Source: Streptomyces spinosisporus
Lineage (GTDB): Bacteria; Actinomycetota; Actinomycetes; Streptomycetales; Streptomycetaceae
NCBI RefSeq assembly: GCF_022698145.1
Contig: NZ_JALDAX010000001.1
Location: forward strand, 124,001 to 188,000
Direction: 5' to 3'
Length of the DNA: 64,000 nt
The position numbers and the translations under genes were made by a program. Positions 13,981-22,534 of this stretch are shown piece after piece (within the stretch, counting starts at the first letter, position 1; the number at the start of each line of letters is the position of its first letter). The notes under the pieces are model-generated. The model did no database searches. It had not been told where the DNA came from and saw nothing but the letters and a program-made list of their open reading frames with translations.

Positions 13981-16532
13981 CCGAGACACAGAGCAGCACA
14001 GAGGCCGAAGGGCGGGTCCTGCCCGTCACCGACCTCTCCCTCGTCGTCCTCGTCGGCGCCTCCGGCTCCGGCAAGTCCACTTTCGCCAGGCGCCACTTCA
14101 AGCCGACCGAGGTGATCTCCTCCGACTTCTGCCGCGGCCTGGTCTCCGACGACGAGAACGACCAGAGCGCGACGCGGGACGCCTTCGACGTCCTGCACTA
14201 CATCGCGGGCAAGAGGCTGGCGGCCGGCCGCCGCACGGTCGTCGACGCGACCAGCGTGCAGCAGGACGCCCGGCGCCAGCTGATCGACCTGGCCCGGCAG
14301 TACGACGTGCTGCCCATCGCGATCGTGCTGGACGTCCCGGAGGAGGTCTGCGCCGAGCGCAACGCGGCCCGCACCGACCGGGCCGACATGCCGCGCCGGG
14401 TCATCCAGCGCCACATCCGCGAACTGCGCCGTTCCCTGCGGCACTTGGAGCGCGAGGGCTTCCGCAAGGTGCACGTCCTGCGCGGCGTGGAGGACATCGA
14501 CAGCGCCACCGTCGTCACCGAGAAGCGCTTCAACGACCTCACCCATCTCACCGGCCCGTTCGACATCGTTGGCGACATCCACGGCTGCTCCGCCGAACTG
14601 GAGTCGCTGCTCGGCAAGCTGGGCTACACCGACGGTGTGCACCCGGAGGGCCGTACGGCCGTCTTCGTCGGCGACCTCGTCGACCGCGGCCCCGACAGCC
14701 CGGGCGTGCTGCGCCGCGTGATGTCGATGGTGAAGTCGGGCAACGCGCTGTGCGTGCCCGGCAACCACGAGAACAAGTTCGGCCGCTACCTCAAGGGCCG
14801 CAAGGTCCAGCACACCCACGGACTCGCCGAGACCATCGAGCAGATGGAGGGGGAGAGTGAGGAGTTCACCCGCGAGGTAAGGGAGTTCATCGACGGGCTC
14901 GTCAGCCACTACGTCCTCGACGGCGGCCGGCTGGTGGTCTGCCACGCCGGTCTGCCGGAGAAGTACCACGGCCGCACCTCGGGGCGGGTCCGCTCGCACG
15001 CCCTGTACGGCGACACCACCGGCGAGACCGACGAGTTCGGGCTGCCGGTGCGCTACCCGTGGGCGGAGGACTACCGCGGCCGGGCGGCGGTCGTCTACGG
15101 CCACACGCCCGTCCCGGAAGCGACCTGGCTCAACAACACCATCTGCCTGGACACCGGCGCCGTCTTCGGCGGCAAGCTCACCGCGCTGCGCTGGCCGGAG
15201 CGCGAACTGGTCGACGTACCGGCCGAGCAGGTCTGGTACGAGCCGGCGCGGCCGCTGCGCACCGAGGCGCCCGGCGGGCAGGACGGGCGGCCGCTCGACC
15301 TGAATGACGTGCACGGCCGCCGGGTCGTGGAGACCCGTCACCAGGGCCGGGTCGCGGTCCGCGAGGAGAACGCGGCGGCGGCGCTCGAGGTCATGAGCCG
15401 TTTCGCGGTGGACCCGCGGCTGCTGCCGTACCTCCCGCCGACCATGGCGCCCACGGCCACGTCCAAGGTCGAGGGCTACCTGGAGCACCCGGTCGAGGCG
15501 TTCGCGCAGTACGCGGCCGACGGCGTCGCACGGGTCGTGTGCGAGGAGAAGCACATGGGCTCGCGTGCGGTGGCGCTGGTGTGCCGGGACGCGGAGACGG
15601 CGCGGCGGCGGTTCGGGGTGGACGGCCCCACCGGGGCCCTCTACACCCGTACCGGCCGGCCGTTCTTCGACGACGAGGCGGTGACCGAGGAGATCCTCGG
15701 GCGGGTCCGCACGGCGATCGGCGAGGCCGGTCTGTGGGACGAACTCGCCACGGACTGGCTGCTGTTGGACGCCGAGCTGATGCCGTGGTCGCTGAAGGCC
15801 TCCGGCCTGCTGCGCTCGCAGTACGCCGCCGTCGGTGCCGCGTCGGGCGCGGTGTTCCCGGGTGCGCTCGCCGCGCTGGAGGCCGTCGCGGCGCGGGGCG
15901 TCGAGGTGAGCGACCTGCTGTCCCGCCAGCGTGAACGCGCCTCGAACGCGGCCGCGTTCACGGATGCGTACCGCCGCTACTGCTGGACGACCGAGGGCCT
16001 GGACGGCGTACGCCTCGCGCCGTTCCAGATCCTCGCCGTCCAGGGCCGCAGCCTGGCCGGGCTGCCGCACGACGAGCAACTCGCCCTGCTCGACCGGGTG
16101 GTGGAGCACGACGCGAGCGGCCTGCTGCAGACCACGCGACGGCTCTACGTCGACACCGGTGATGCGGAGTCGCTGCGGGCCGGCGTCGACTGGTGGCTGG
16201 AGATGACCGGCCGCGGCGGCGAGGGCATGGTCGTCAAGCCCGTCGGCGCGCTGGTGCGCAGCGACGAGGGCCGGCTCGTGCAGCCGGGCATCAAGTGCCG
16301 GGGCCGCGAGTACCTGCGGATCATCTACGGTCCGGAGTACACACGCCCCGACAACCTCACCCGGCTGCGCTCCCGCTTCCTCAACCACAAGCGGTCGCTC
16401 GCGATCCGCGAGTACGCCCTCGGCCTGGAGGCCCTGGACCGACTGGCGGAGGGCGAGCCGCTGTGGCGGGTGCACGAGGCGGTCTTCGGCGTCCTGGCAC
16501 TGGAGTCGGAGCCGGTCGACCCGCGCCTGTGA
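13977..16532 (+). CDS. pnkp: Polynucleotide kinase-phosphatase-adenylyltransferase Pnkp
   Basis: 851 residues with three catalytic modules. The 5' kinase has P-loop GASGSGKST at about 27-35. The 2',3'-phosphatase has metallophosphoesterase motifs GDIHG (about 199), GDLVDRG (about 232) and GNHEN (about 262). The adenylyltransferase has lysine 525 within EEKHMG and later EGMVVKP and KCRGREYLRIIYG. Bacterial Pnkp heals both ends of broken RNA and seals them only together with Hen1. The ATG sits in the ATGA junction with hen1. The size fits the clostridial enzyme (about 870). The frame ends 9 bp before a convergent gene. Confidence 0.95.
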   Translation: MTETQSSTEAEGRVLPVTDLSLVVLVGASGSGKSTFARRHFKPTEVISSDFCRGLVSDDENDQSATRDAFDVLHYIAGKRLAAGRRTVVDATSVQQDARRQLIDLARQYDVLPIAIVLDVPEEVCAERNAARTDRADMPRRVIQRHIRELRRSLRHLEREGFRKVHVLRGVEDIDSATVVTEKRFNDLTHLTGPFDIVGDIHGCSAELESLLGKLGYTDGVHPEGRTAVFVGDLVDRGPDSPGVLRRVMSMVKSGNALCVPGNHENKFGRYLKGRKVQHTHGLAETIEQMEGESEEFTREVREFIDGLVSHYVLDGGRLVVCHAGLPEKYHGRTSGRVRSHALYGDTTGETDEFGLPVRYPWAEDYRGRAAVVYGHTPVPEATWLNNTICLDTGAVFGGKLTALRWPERELVDVPAEQVWYEPARPLRTEAPGGQDGRPLDLNDVHGRRVVETRHQGRVAVREENAAAALEVMSRFAVDPRLLPYLPPTMAPTATSKVEGYLEHPVEAFAQYAADGVARVVCEEKHMGSRAVALVCRDAETARRRFGVDGPTGALYTRTGRPFFDDEAVTEEILGRVRTAIGEAGLWDELATDWLLLDAELMPWSLKASGLLRSQYAAVGAASGAVFPGALAALEAVAARGVEVSDLLSRQRERASNAAAFTDAYRRYCWTTEGLDGVRLAPFQILAVQGRSLAGLPHDEQLALLDRVVEHDASGLLQTTRRLYVDTGDAESLRAGVDWWLEMTGRGGEGMVVKPVGALVRSDEGRLVQPGIKCRGREYLRIIYGPEYTRPDNLTRLRSRFLNHKRSLAIREYALGLEALDRLAEGEPLWRVHEAVFGVLALESEPVDPRL

Positions 16533-16541
16533 CGCCCGGCG

Positions 16542-17441
16542 TCAGCCGACCAGCCGCAGCCGCCGCCCGCACATCCCGACCGTCAGGGACTGACCCCAGG
16601 TCAGGTCGAGGGCGTCGGACTCCATCCCGTCCCCGAAGGCGACGAGCCGTTCGGATTCGACGGTGAGGTGGAGTCGGGAGGAGGCTGCGAGTTCCCCGGC
16701 GACCAGGGTGGTCCCGGTGGCGGGGGACGGCCAGGCCTCGCGTACGAACCACAGGAGGCGTTCCTCCGTGGGGGAGGGCAGCGACAGCTGCCCTCCCCTC
16801 TCCTGCCACACCGACCGGATCCAGCCGGTCGCCCCCGTGCCCGTGCCGACGATCACCCCGGACGAGGCCTGGGCCTCGACGACACCCCCGTCGTCCTCGA
16901 GGCCCAGGCGGTATCGGGCGGTCTGATGACCGGCGGCGCCCAGGTAGATCTCGTTCAGTGCCACGAGCCGCTGGGTGTCGTCGGCCACGGCTTCGACCAT
17001 GGTGAGTTCGTCGAAGGGGCCCGCTGCGGATTGCGTGGAGCGCAGCAGCGCCCCGGCGTCCCCGGGCCGGTGCCGCACCAGGACGCCGGGGTTGCGCCCG
17101 GGATCGGTGTCGATGCCCACCACCGGCTGCCCGGCGAGGTACTTGGCGACGTTCGCCACCAGCCCGTCCTGTCCGACCACGACCACCACGTCCTCCGGCG
17201 CGAACAGGAAGCGGTCCAGATCCGCCCGTTCGACCAGCGACTGACGCCAGGTCAGCGGAATCGCGGCCGTCACCACGGCCAGCGCCCGCCGGGCCCGGCG
17301 GTGCCGCTCGGCGACCTCCTCGATGTCCCGCCCCCGGGAGGAGAGGAAGAACGCGGCCTGCCCGTGCGTGCCGTGCCGGGCCACCAACTCCTCGTACTCC
17401 GTGGTGCGGTGGACGAGCACGGCGCGCGGGGCGAGACTCAC
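16542..17441 (-). CDS. NAD kinase-fold protein
   Basis: 299 residues. The segment VVVVVGQDGLVANVAKYLAGQPVVGID (about 85-111) matches the nucleotide-kinase motif GGDG of ATP-NAD kinases, with Gln replacing the second Gly. SSGVIVGTGTGATGWIRSV is the second conserved region. It is probably an NAD(H) kinase homologue or a related diacylglycerol/sphingosine-like kinase. The altered motif makes the substrate uncertain. GTG 17441 overlaps the stop of the SPFH gene by 4 bases, so the two proteins are made together. Confidence 0.75.
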   Translation of the reverse strand: MSLAPRAVLVHRTTEYEELVARHGTHGQAAFFLSSRGRDIEEVAERHRRARRALAVVTAAIPLTWRQSLVERADLDRFLFAPEDVVVVVGQDGLVANVAKYLAGQPVVGIDTDPGRNPGVLVRHRPGDAGALLRSTQSAAGPFDELTMVEAVADDTQRLVALNEIYLGAAGHQTARYRLGLEDDGGVVEAQASSGVIVGTGTGATGWIRSVWQERGGQLSLPSPTEERLLWFVREAWPSPATGTTLVAGELAASSRLHLTVESERLVAFGDGMESDALDLTWGQSLTVGMCGRRLRLVG

Positions 17442-18475
17442 GCCGGCTCTCCGTGGCCGAGCCGGGTCAGCAGCCCCGTCAGCACGTCCGGCGAGACGGT
17501 CACGCTGTCGATGTGCGGCAGGTTCTCCGCGAGCCGGGTCCCGGTGAGGGCGTTGAGGGTTGCCACGTCCACCTCGGCATGGACCCGCAGCCAGGCCGCC
17601 TGCGCCTGCGCCCGCGCCTCACCCGTCTCGCGCGCCCCCTCGGCCTCCGCACGCGCGAGCCGCACCGACCGCGTCGCCTCCGCCTCGGCGAGCTTCACCG
17701 TCCGGGCGGCCTCGGCCTCGGCGCGCACCGCGTCCGCCGCGGCGTGCTCCTCGGCCTCGCGCCGGCTGTTCGTACCGCGCTGCTCGACCAACTGCTCCTC
17801 ACGGCGGGCGAGTTCGATCTGGCTGGCCAGTTCGTTCTCGGCGATGGCCCGCTCGCGCTCGACGGCCACGGCCCGCCGCTCGTAGGTCGCCCGGTCGGCC
17901 TCCTGCTGGATCTGCTCGCGGGCCGGTGTGCGCAGGGCCCGCTCCACCTCGGGCTCGGGCCGCAGCGCCATCACGCGTACGGCGACGACCTCGATGCCGG
18001 TGGCCGGCAGCCGCGGCTCGCCGCCGAGCCCGGCCGCCACCCGCTCCCGTACCGCCGCCACCCCGTCGACCAGCGCCGACGACAGCGGCGTACGGGCGAG
18101 GACGTCCAGGGCGTGCTGCTGCGCCGTCTCCGTCAGCAGCGTGCCGAGCTGCTCCAGGGGCGACCCGCGCCACACGCCGGTGTCGGGGTCGACGGAGAAG
18201 TCCAGCCGGGCCGCGGCGAGGGCCGGGTCGCTGATCCGGTACGTCACCGTCGCCTGCACCGTCACGTCCTGGAAGTCCGACGTACGGGCATGGAAGGTCA
18301 TCGCCAGCTCCCGGTCGTCGACCGGCACCTCGGACAGCGCCGCGGTCAGCGCGCGGAACCAGAAGCTGAGCCCGGGCCCGTCGTGCAGCAGCCTGCCGTC
18401 GCGGTGGTGGCGGATGTGCGCGGTCGGCGCCCCGCGCAGATGGCGCCAGCCCAGGCGCCGGGTGATGTCGGCCAT
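17438..18475 (-). CDS. SPFH/Band 7 domain protein
   Basis: 345 residues from ATG 18475, which has AAGGGGG at good spacing; a longer frame from 18532 lacks such a site. Residues about 45-180 form a Band 7-like domain ([45 protein letters not shown]). Residues about 190-300 form a long Ala/Glu/Arg coiled coil typical of prohibitin/flotillin-type scaffolds. No clear membrane helix is seen at the N-terminus. It is translationally coupled to the NAD kinase-fold gene. A palindrome lies in its promoter at 18502-18530. Confidence 0.8.
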   Translation of the reverse strand: MADITRRLGWRHLRGAPTAHIRHHRDGRLLHDGPGLSFWFRALTAALSEVPVDDRELAMTFHARTSDFQDVTVQATVTYRISDPALAAARLDFSVDPDTGVWRGSPLEQLGTLLTETAQQHALDVLARTPLSSALVDGVAAVRERVAAGLGGEPRLPATGIEVVAVRVMALRPEPEVERALRTPAREQIQQEADRATYERRAVAVERERAIAENELASQIELARREEQLVEQRGTNSRREAEEHAAADAVRAEAEAARTVKLAEAEATRSVRLARAEAEGARETGEARAQAQAAWLRVHAEVDVATLNALTGTRLAENLPHIDSVTVSPDVLTGLLTRLGHGEPA

Positions 18476-18501
18476 CGGACCCCCTTGTTTCTCGTCTGTT
18501 C

Positions 18502-18530
18502 GACGATAAAGAGGGAAAGCGCTTATCGTC
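18502..18530. promoter_or_regulatory. Inverted repeat in the SPFH/arcA divergent promoter
   Basis: GACGATAA and TTATCGTC form an 8-bp perfect inverted repeat with a 13-base spacer, 27 bp upstream of the SPFH start and on the far side of the arcA promoter. The region is AT-rich for this genome and may be an operator. The regulator is unknown. Confidence 0.4.
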
Positions 18531-18563
18531 AAGGGGACGAAAACAAGACGTCACGGAAACGGG

Positions 18564-18593
18564 CCATCGGCGGGTCAAGACGCCCGCCGATGG
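18564..18593. promoter_or_regulatory. Hairpin just upstream of arcA
   Basis: CCATCGGCGGG and CCCGCCGATGG form a perfect 11-bp stem with an 8-base loop. It ends 13 bp before the arcA ATG, and GATGGAGG lies between. It could be an operator, a 5' leader hairpin or a leftward terminator. Confidence 0.45.
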
Positions 18594-18606
18594 TCAGGAT
18601 GGAGGC

Positions 18607-19830
18607 ATGGGATTCCATGTCGACTCCGAGGCCGGGCGGCTGCGCCGCGTCATCCTTCACCGGCCGGATCTCGAGCTCAAAAGGCTCACCCCCAGCAACA
18701 AGGACGCGCTGCTCTTCGACGACGTGCTCTGGGTGCGCCGGGCGCGCGCCGAGCACGACGGGTTCGCCGACGTCCTGCGCGACCGCGGGGTCGCCGTCCA
18801 CCTCTTCGGCGACCTGCTCACCGAGGCCCTCCAGGTCCCCGAGGCCCGCACCCTCGTCCTCGACCGGGTCTTCGACGAGAAGGAGTACGGCGTTCTCGCC
18901 ACCGACCACCTCAGGGCCGCGTTCGAGACGCTTCCCTCGCCGGAGCTGGCCGAGGCCCTGGTCGGCGGCATGACCAAACGCGAGTTCCTGGACGCGCACC
19001 CGGAGCCGACCTCGGTGCGCTTCCATGTCATGGACCTCGACGACTTCCTCCTCGCGCCCCTGCCCAACCACCTCTTCACCCGCGACACCTCCGCCTGGAT
19101 CTACGACGGCGTCTGCGTCAACGCCATGCGCTGGCCCGCCCGGCAGCGCGAGACGGTCCACTTCGAGGCGATCTACCGCCACCACCCGCTCTTCCGTGAC
19201 GAAACGTTCCGCGTCTGGTCCGAGGGGCAGTCCGACTACCCCTCCACCATCGAGGGCGGGGACGTCCTGGTGATCGGCAACGGCGCCGTCCTGATCGGCA
19301 TGAGCGAGCGCACCACCCCGCAGGCCGTGGAGATGCTCGCGCACAAGCTCTTCGAGGCGGGCTCGGCCACGACGATCGTGGCCCTCGACATGCCGAAGCG
19401 GCGCGCCTTCATGCACCTCGACACCGTGATGACGATGGTCGACGGCGACACCTTCACCCAGTACGCGGGCCTCGGCATGCTGCGCTCGTACACCATCGAA
19501 CCCGGGGCCGGGGACAAGGAGCTCAAGGTCACCGACCATCCGCCGGAGCACATGCACCGCGCCATCGCCGCGGCCCTCGGGCTCAGCGAGATCCGGGTGC
19601 TGACCGCGACCCAGGACGTGCACGCGGCCGAGCGCGAGCAGTGGGACGACGGCTGCAACGTCCTGGCCGTCGAGCCGGGCGTCGTCGTCGCCTACGAGCG
19701 CAACTCCACCACCAACACCCATCTGCGCAAGCAGGGCATCGAGGTCATAGAGATCCCCGGCAGCGAGCTGGGCCGGGGCCGGGGCGGGCCGCGCTGCATG
19801 AGCTGTCCGGTCGAGCGGGAGGCCGTATGA
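18607..19830 (+). CDS. arcA: Arginine deiminase
   Basis: 407 residues. It hydrolyses arginine to citrulline and ammonia, the first step of the deiminase pathway. Family motifs are present: [33 protein letters not shown], and catalytic Cys397 in GPRCMSCP near the C-terminus. Length is normal for the family. The ribosome site GGAGG precedes ATG 18607 closely. The next gene on the same strand, 89 bp on, is ornithine carbamoyltransferase, which can use the citrulline. No carbamate kinase or arginine/ornithine antiporter is nearby. Confidence 0.95.
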   Translation: MGFHVDSEAGRLRRVILHRPDLELKRLTPSNKDALLFDDVLWVRRARAEHDGFADVLRDRGVAVHLFGDLLTEALQVPEARTLVLDRVFDEKEYGVLATDHLRAAFETLPSPELAEALVGGMTKREFLDAHPEPTSVRFHVMDLDDFLLAPLPNHLFTRDTSAWIYDGVCVNAMRWPARQRETVHFEAIYRHHPLFRDETFRVWSEGQSDYPSTIEGGDVLVIGNGAVLIGMSERTTPQAVEMLAHKLFEAGSATTIVALDMPKRRAFMHLDTVMTMVDGDTFTQYAGLGMLRSYTIEPGAGDKELKVTDHPPEHMHRAIAAALGLSEIRVLTATQDVHAAEREQWDDGCNVLAVEPGVVVAYERNSTTNTHLRKQGIEVIEIPGSELGRGRGGPRCMSCPVEREAV

Positions 19831-19854
19831 GAGACCTGACCGAGGGACCCGGCC

Positions 19855-19880
19855 GTATAGAAATACAAATATTCGTATAG
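19855..19880. promoter_or_regulatory. AT-rich promoter/operator before argF, possible ArgR site
   Basis: A GTATAG sequence occurs twice, 20 bp apart (19855 and 19875), around AAATACAAATATTC. This is very AT-rich for the genome. The complement contains GAATATTTGTATT, which loosely resembles an ARG box (TGAAT-4-ATTCA). It lies 40-65 bp before the argF ATG. Assignment to ArgR is tentative. Confidence 0.45.
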
Positions 19881-19919
19881 ACTTCCAGCGTAGATGTTCC
19901 CGCATTCTGGAGTGCCCCC

Positions 19920-20927
19920 ATGGCGTCAGTCCCGACCGCCCTCGCCGGCCGCCACTTCCTCAAGGAGCTCGACTTCACCCAGGAGGAGTTCCTCGCGCTG
20001 ATCGAGCTGGCCGCCGAACTGAAGGCCGCCAAGAAGGCCGGGGCCGAGACCAGGCATCTGAGCGGGAAGAACATCGCGCTGGTCTTCGAGAAGACCTCGA
20101 CGCGCACCCGCTGCGCGTTCGAGGTCGCCGCCGCCGACCAGGGTGCCTCGACGACGTACCTCGACCCGTCCGGCTCGCAGATCGGGCACAAGGAGTCCGT
20201 GAAGGACACCGCGCGCGTGCTGGGGCGGATGTACGACGGGATCCAGTACCGCGGACACGGTCAGGGTGTCGTCGAGGAACTCGCCGCGTACGCCGGGGTG
20301 CCCGTCTACAACGGGCTCACCGACGAGTGGCACCCCACCCAGATGCTGGCCGACGTGCTCACCATGACCGAGCACACCGACAAGCCGCTGACCGCGACGG
20401 CCTTCGCCTACCTCGGCGACGCCCGCTACAACATGGGCAACTCCTACCTGGTCACCGGCGCCCTGCTCGGCATGGACGTCCGTATCGTCGCGCCCCGGCT
20501 GCTGTGGCCGGACGAGACGATCGTGGAGGTCGCCCAGCAGCTCGCCGCGGCCTCGGGCGCCCGGATCACGCTCACCGACGACGTGAAGGAGGGGGTGCGG
20601 GGCGCCGACTTCATCGCCACCGACGTATGGGTGTCGATGGGGGAGCCCAAGGAGGTCTGGGACGAGCGCATAGCGCTGCTCGGCCCCTACGCCGTGACCA
20701 TGGACGTCCTGCGCGCCACCGGCAACCCCGACGTGCGGTTCCTGCACTGCCTCCCGGCCTTCCACGACCTCGGCACCGACGTCGGCCGCGAGATCCACCA
20801 GCGCCACGGCCTCACCGAGCTGGAGGTCACGGACGAGGTGTTCGAGTCCGAGTACTCCGTGGTCTTCGACGAGGCCGAGAACCGGATGCACACCATCAAG
20901 GCGGTCCTGGTCGCCACACTGGCCTGA
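19920..20927 (+). CDS. argF: Ornithine carbamoyltransferase
   Basis: 335 residues. It interconverts ornithine plus carbamoyl phosphate and citrulline. The carbamoyl phosphate loop STRTR is at 60-64, HRT-type and DEWHPTQ motifs follow, and HCLP with the ornithine-site Cys is at about 276-279. Because it lies next to arginine deiminase it may work in the catabolic direction (arcB role), but the same enzyme family is used for synthesis, and sequence alone cannot decide. The AT-rich site upstream suggests separate regulation by arginine. ATG 19920 fits the family start (about ten residues before FLKELDFT). Confidence 0.93.
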   Translation: MASVPTALAGRHFLKELDFTQEEFLALIELAAELKAAKKAGAETRHLSGKNIALVFEKTSTRTRCAFEVAAADQGASTTYLDPSGSQIGHKESVKDTARVLGRMYDGIQYRGHGQGVVEELAAYAGVPVYNGLTDEWHPTQMLADVLTMTEHTDKPLTATAFAYLGDARYNMGNSYLVTGALLGMDVRIVAPRLLWPDETIVEVAQQLAAASGARITLTDDVKEGVRGADFIATDVWVSMGEPKEVWDERIALLGPYAVTMDVLRATGNPDVRFLHCLPAFHDLGTDVGREIHQRHGLTELEVTDEVFESEYSVVFDEAENRMHTIKAVLVATLA

Positions 20928-20943
20928 CTGGCGCGGGCGGCGC

Positions 20944-21396
20944 TCAGAGAGGACGCCGCTGCTGCGGCACCGCCGGCAGCCGGAACCACACGGCCTTGCC
21001 CGAGATGGTCGGGCGATGCCCGCACGACGAGCTGAGCGCGCGGATCAGCAGCAGCCCGCGCCCGCCCTCGTCCCAGACGTCGGGCTCCTTGTCACTGGGC
21101 CAGGTCAGCTCGTACGGCGGCATCGGGTCGGGGTCGTGCACCTCGACCTGGCAGCCGCCCGGCAGCAGCTCCACCACGAGTTCTATGGGCGAGTCCCCGA
21201 CGGTGTGCTCCACGGCGTTCGCCACCAGCTCCGCCGTGAGCAGTTCCGCGGTGTCGCAGTCGGCCCCGTGGTCCAGCTCGGCCAGCGCCGTGCGCACCAG
21301 GGCACGGGCCACGGGCACGGCCGCGACGGAGTGCGGCAGCGCGATGCGCCATGAGGCGGAGGCGGAGGGGCGTTGGTACAAGGCGGGTCCGTTCAT
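20944..21396 (-). CDS. RsbW-like ATP-binding anti-sigma factor-type protein
   Basis: 150 residues of the HATPase_c_2 family: N-box ELVANAVEHT at about 57-66, G1 region VHDPDPMPPYEL, and EGGRGLLLIRALSSSCG. Streptomyces encode dozens of these small kinases, which usually regulate sigma factors or anti-anti-sigma partners. No partner gene is adjacent. ATG 21396 is taken; a TTG at 21417 is possible but has no better ribosome site. The gene converges with argF, with 16 bp between the stops. Confidence 0.85.
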   Translation of the reverse strand: MNGPALYQRPSASASWRIALPHSVAAVPVARALVRTALAELDHGADCDTAELLTAELVANAVEHTVGDSPIELVVELLPGGCQVEVHDPDPMPPYELTWPSDKEPDVWDEGGRGLLLIRALSSSCGHRPTISGKAVWFRLPAVPQQRRPL

Positions 21397-21704
21397 AGCA
21401 GGCTGTCCTGCTTTCAACCGTATGAATGGTACGGCGCCGTCCGGCAGAGTCCTCCGGAGGGCACCGCGCGGGACCTTCGGCCCCGCTGCCAGGCGGCTTA
21501 CCCCTCACGACGCCCCGCCTCGCGCGGCTGCTCCGGCCGTAGCCCGGCTGTCGACGATCCGTGACGGATGTGACCCGGCGGGGTCGGTTCCGGACGGTTC
21601 CGGACCGGTCTATCGCGCGCTCCTGACGACAGTCACGAATAAGTGATAACTTCGAGGGGCAGAGCTCAGCACGGCAGTGCCCGCCCACGAGGAGGCCGCA
21701 CGTC
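21397..21704. promoter_or_regulatory. Divergent intergenic region upstream of the enoyl-CoA hydratase gene
   Basis: 308 bp without a gene. It holds the promoter of the anti-sigma-like gene (leftward) and that of the hydratase/monooxygenase operon (rightward). A TGACGACAGTCA palindrome with a GATAACTTCG box lies at 21624-21654, and AGGAGG precedes the hydratase ATG. Nothing else stands out. Confidence 0.7.
21624..21654 (+). promoter_or_regulatory. Shared operator/promoter element, copy 1
   Basis: TGACGACAGTCA (21624-21635), then 9 bases, then GATAACTTCG (21645-21654). The same arrangement occurs at 30219-30249 before the acyl-CoA dehydrogenase gene. CTGACG and GATAAC with 16 bases between could be -35 and -10 boxes, so the palindrome TGAC-GACA-GTCA overlaps the -35. 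PaaX encoded at 27685 is the likely binder. Confidence 0.7.
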
Positions 21705-22532
21705 ATGAGTCCCTTCACCGGATCGGCCGCCCGCACCACACGCTGGGAGCATCTGCGCGTGGAGCTCGCCGACGGGGTCGCCACGGTCACGCTCGCCCGG
21801 CCCGACAAGCTCAACGCGCTCACCTTCGGCGCCTACGCCGACCTGCGCGATCTGCTCGCCGAGCTGTCCCGCGAGCGGACCGTACGGGCCCTGGTGCTGG
21901 CCGGTGAGGGCCGCGGCTTCTGCTCCGGCGGCGACGTCGACGAGATCATCGGCGCCACCCTCGCCATGGACACCGCCCAGCTCCTCGACTTCAACCGCAT
22001 GACCGGACAGACCGTGCGGGCGATCCGGGAGTGCCCCTTCCCGGTGATCGCGGCCGTGCACGGGGTGGCGGCGGGCGCCGGAGCGGTCCTGGCGCTCGCG
22101 GCGGACTTCCGGGTGGCCGACCCGAGCGCCCGCTTCGCGTTCCTGTTCACCCGGGTCGGACTGTCCGGCGGCGACATGGGCGCGGCCTATCTGCTGCCCC
22201 GGGTGGTCGGACTCGGCCACGCCACCCGGCTGCTCATGCTGGGCGAACCGGTCCGCGCCCCCGAGGCCGAGCGCATCGGCCTGATCAGCGAGCTGACCGA
22301 CGAGGGCCGTGCCGACGAGGCCGCCGGAGCGCTGGCCCGCAGGCTCGCCGAGGGCCCGGCGCTGGCGTACGCGCAGACCAAGGCCCTGCTCACGTCCGAA
22401 CTGGACATGCCGCTCGCCGCCGCCGTCGAACTGGACGCCGCCACCCAGGCCCTGCTGATGAACGGCGAGGACTACGCCGAGTTCCACGCGGCCTTCACCC
22501 AGAAGCGCCCGCCCAAGTGGAGGGGGCGATAG
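21705..22532 (+). CDS. Enoyl-CoA hydratase/isomerase family protein
   Basis: 275 residues of the crotonase family: RPDKLNALTFGAY, oxyanion-hole segments FCSGGDVDEI and AAVHGVAAGAGAVLALAADFRVA, and FLFTRVGLSGGDMG. AGGAGG precedes ATG 21705. It lies 2 bp before the fused flavin monooxygenase gene, and the two should be one operon. By analogy with 2-aminobenzoyl-CoA degradation it probably acts on a ring-reduced or ring-opened CoA intermediate. Which step it performs cannot be fixed from sequence. Confidence 0.85.
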   Translation: MSPFTGSAARTTRWEHLRVELADGVATVTLARPDKLNALTFGAYADLRDLLAELSRERTVRALVLAGEGRGFCSGGDVDEIIGATLAMDTAQLLDFNRMTGQTVRAIRECPFPVIAAVHGVAAGAGAVLALAADFRVADPSARFAFLFTRVGLSGGDMGAAYLLPRVVGLGHATRLLMLGEPVRAPEAERIGLISELTDEGRADEAAGALARRLAEGPALAYAQTKALLTSELDMPLAAAVELDAATQALLMNGEDYAEFHAAFTQKRPPKWRGR

Positions 22533-22534
22533 CG

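Noticed and set aside
13839..16475. 878-codon frame opposite pnkp
   Set aside because: Antisense shadow of the three-domain Pnkp gene, whose motifs are intact.
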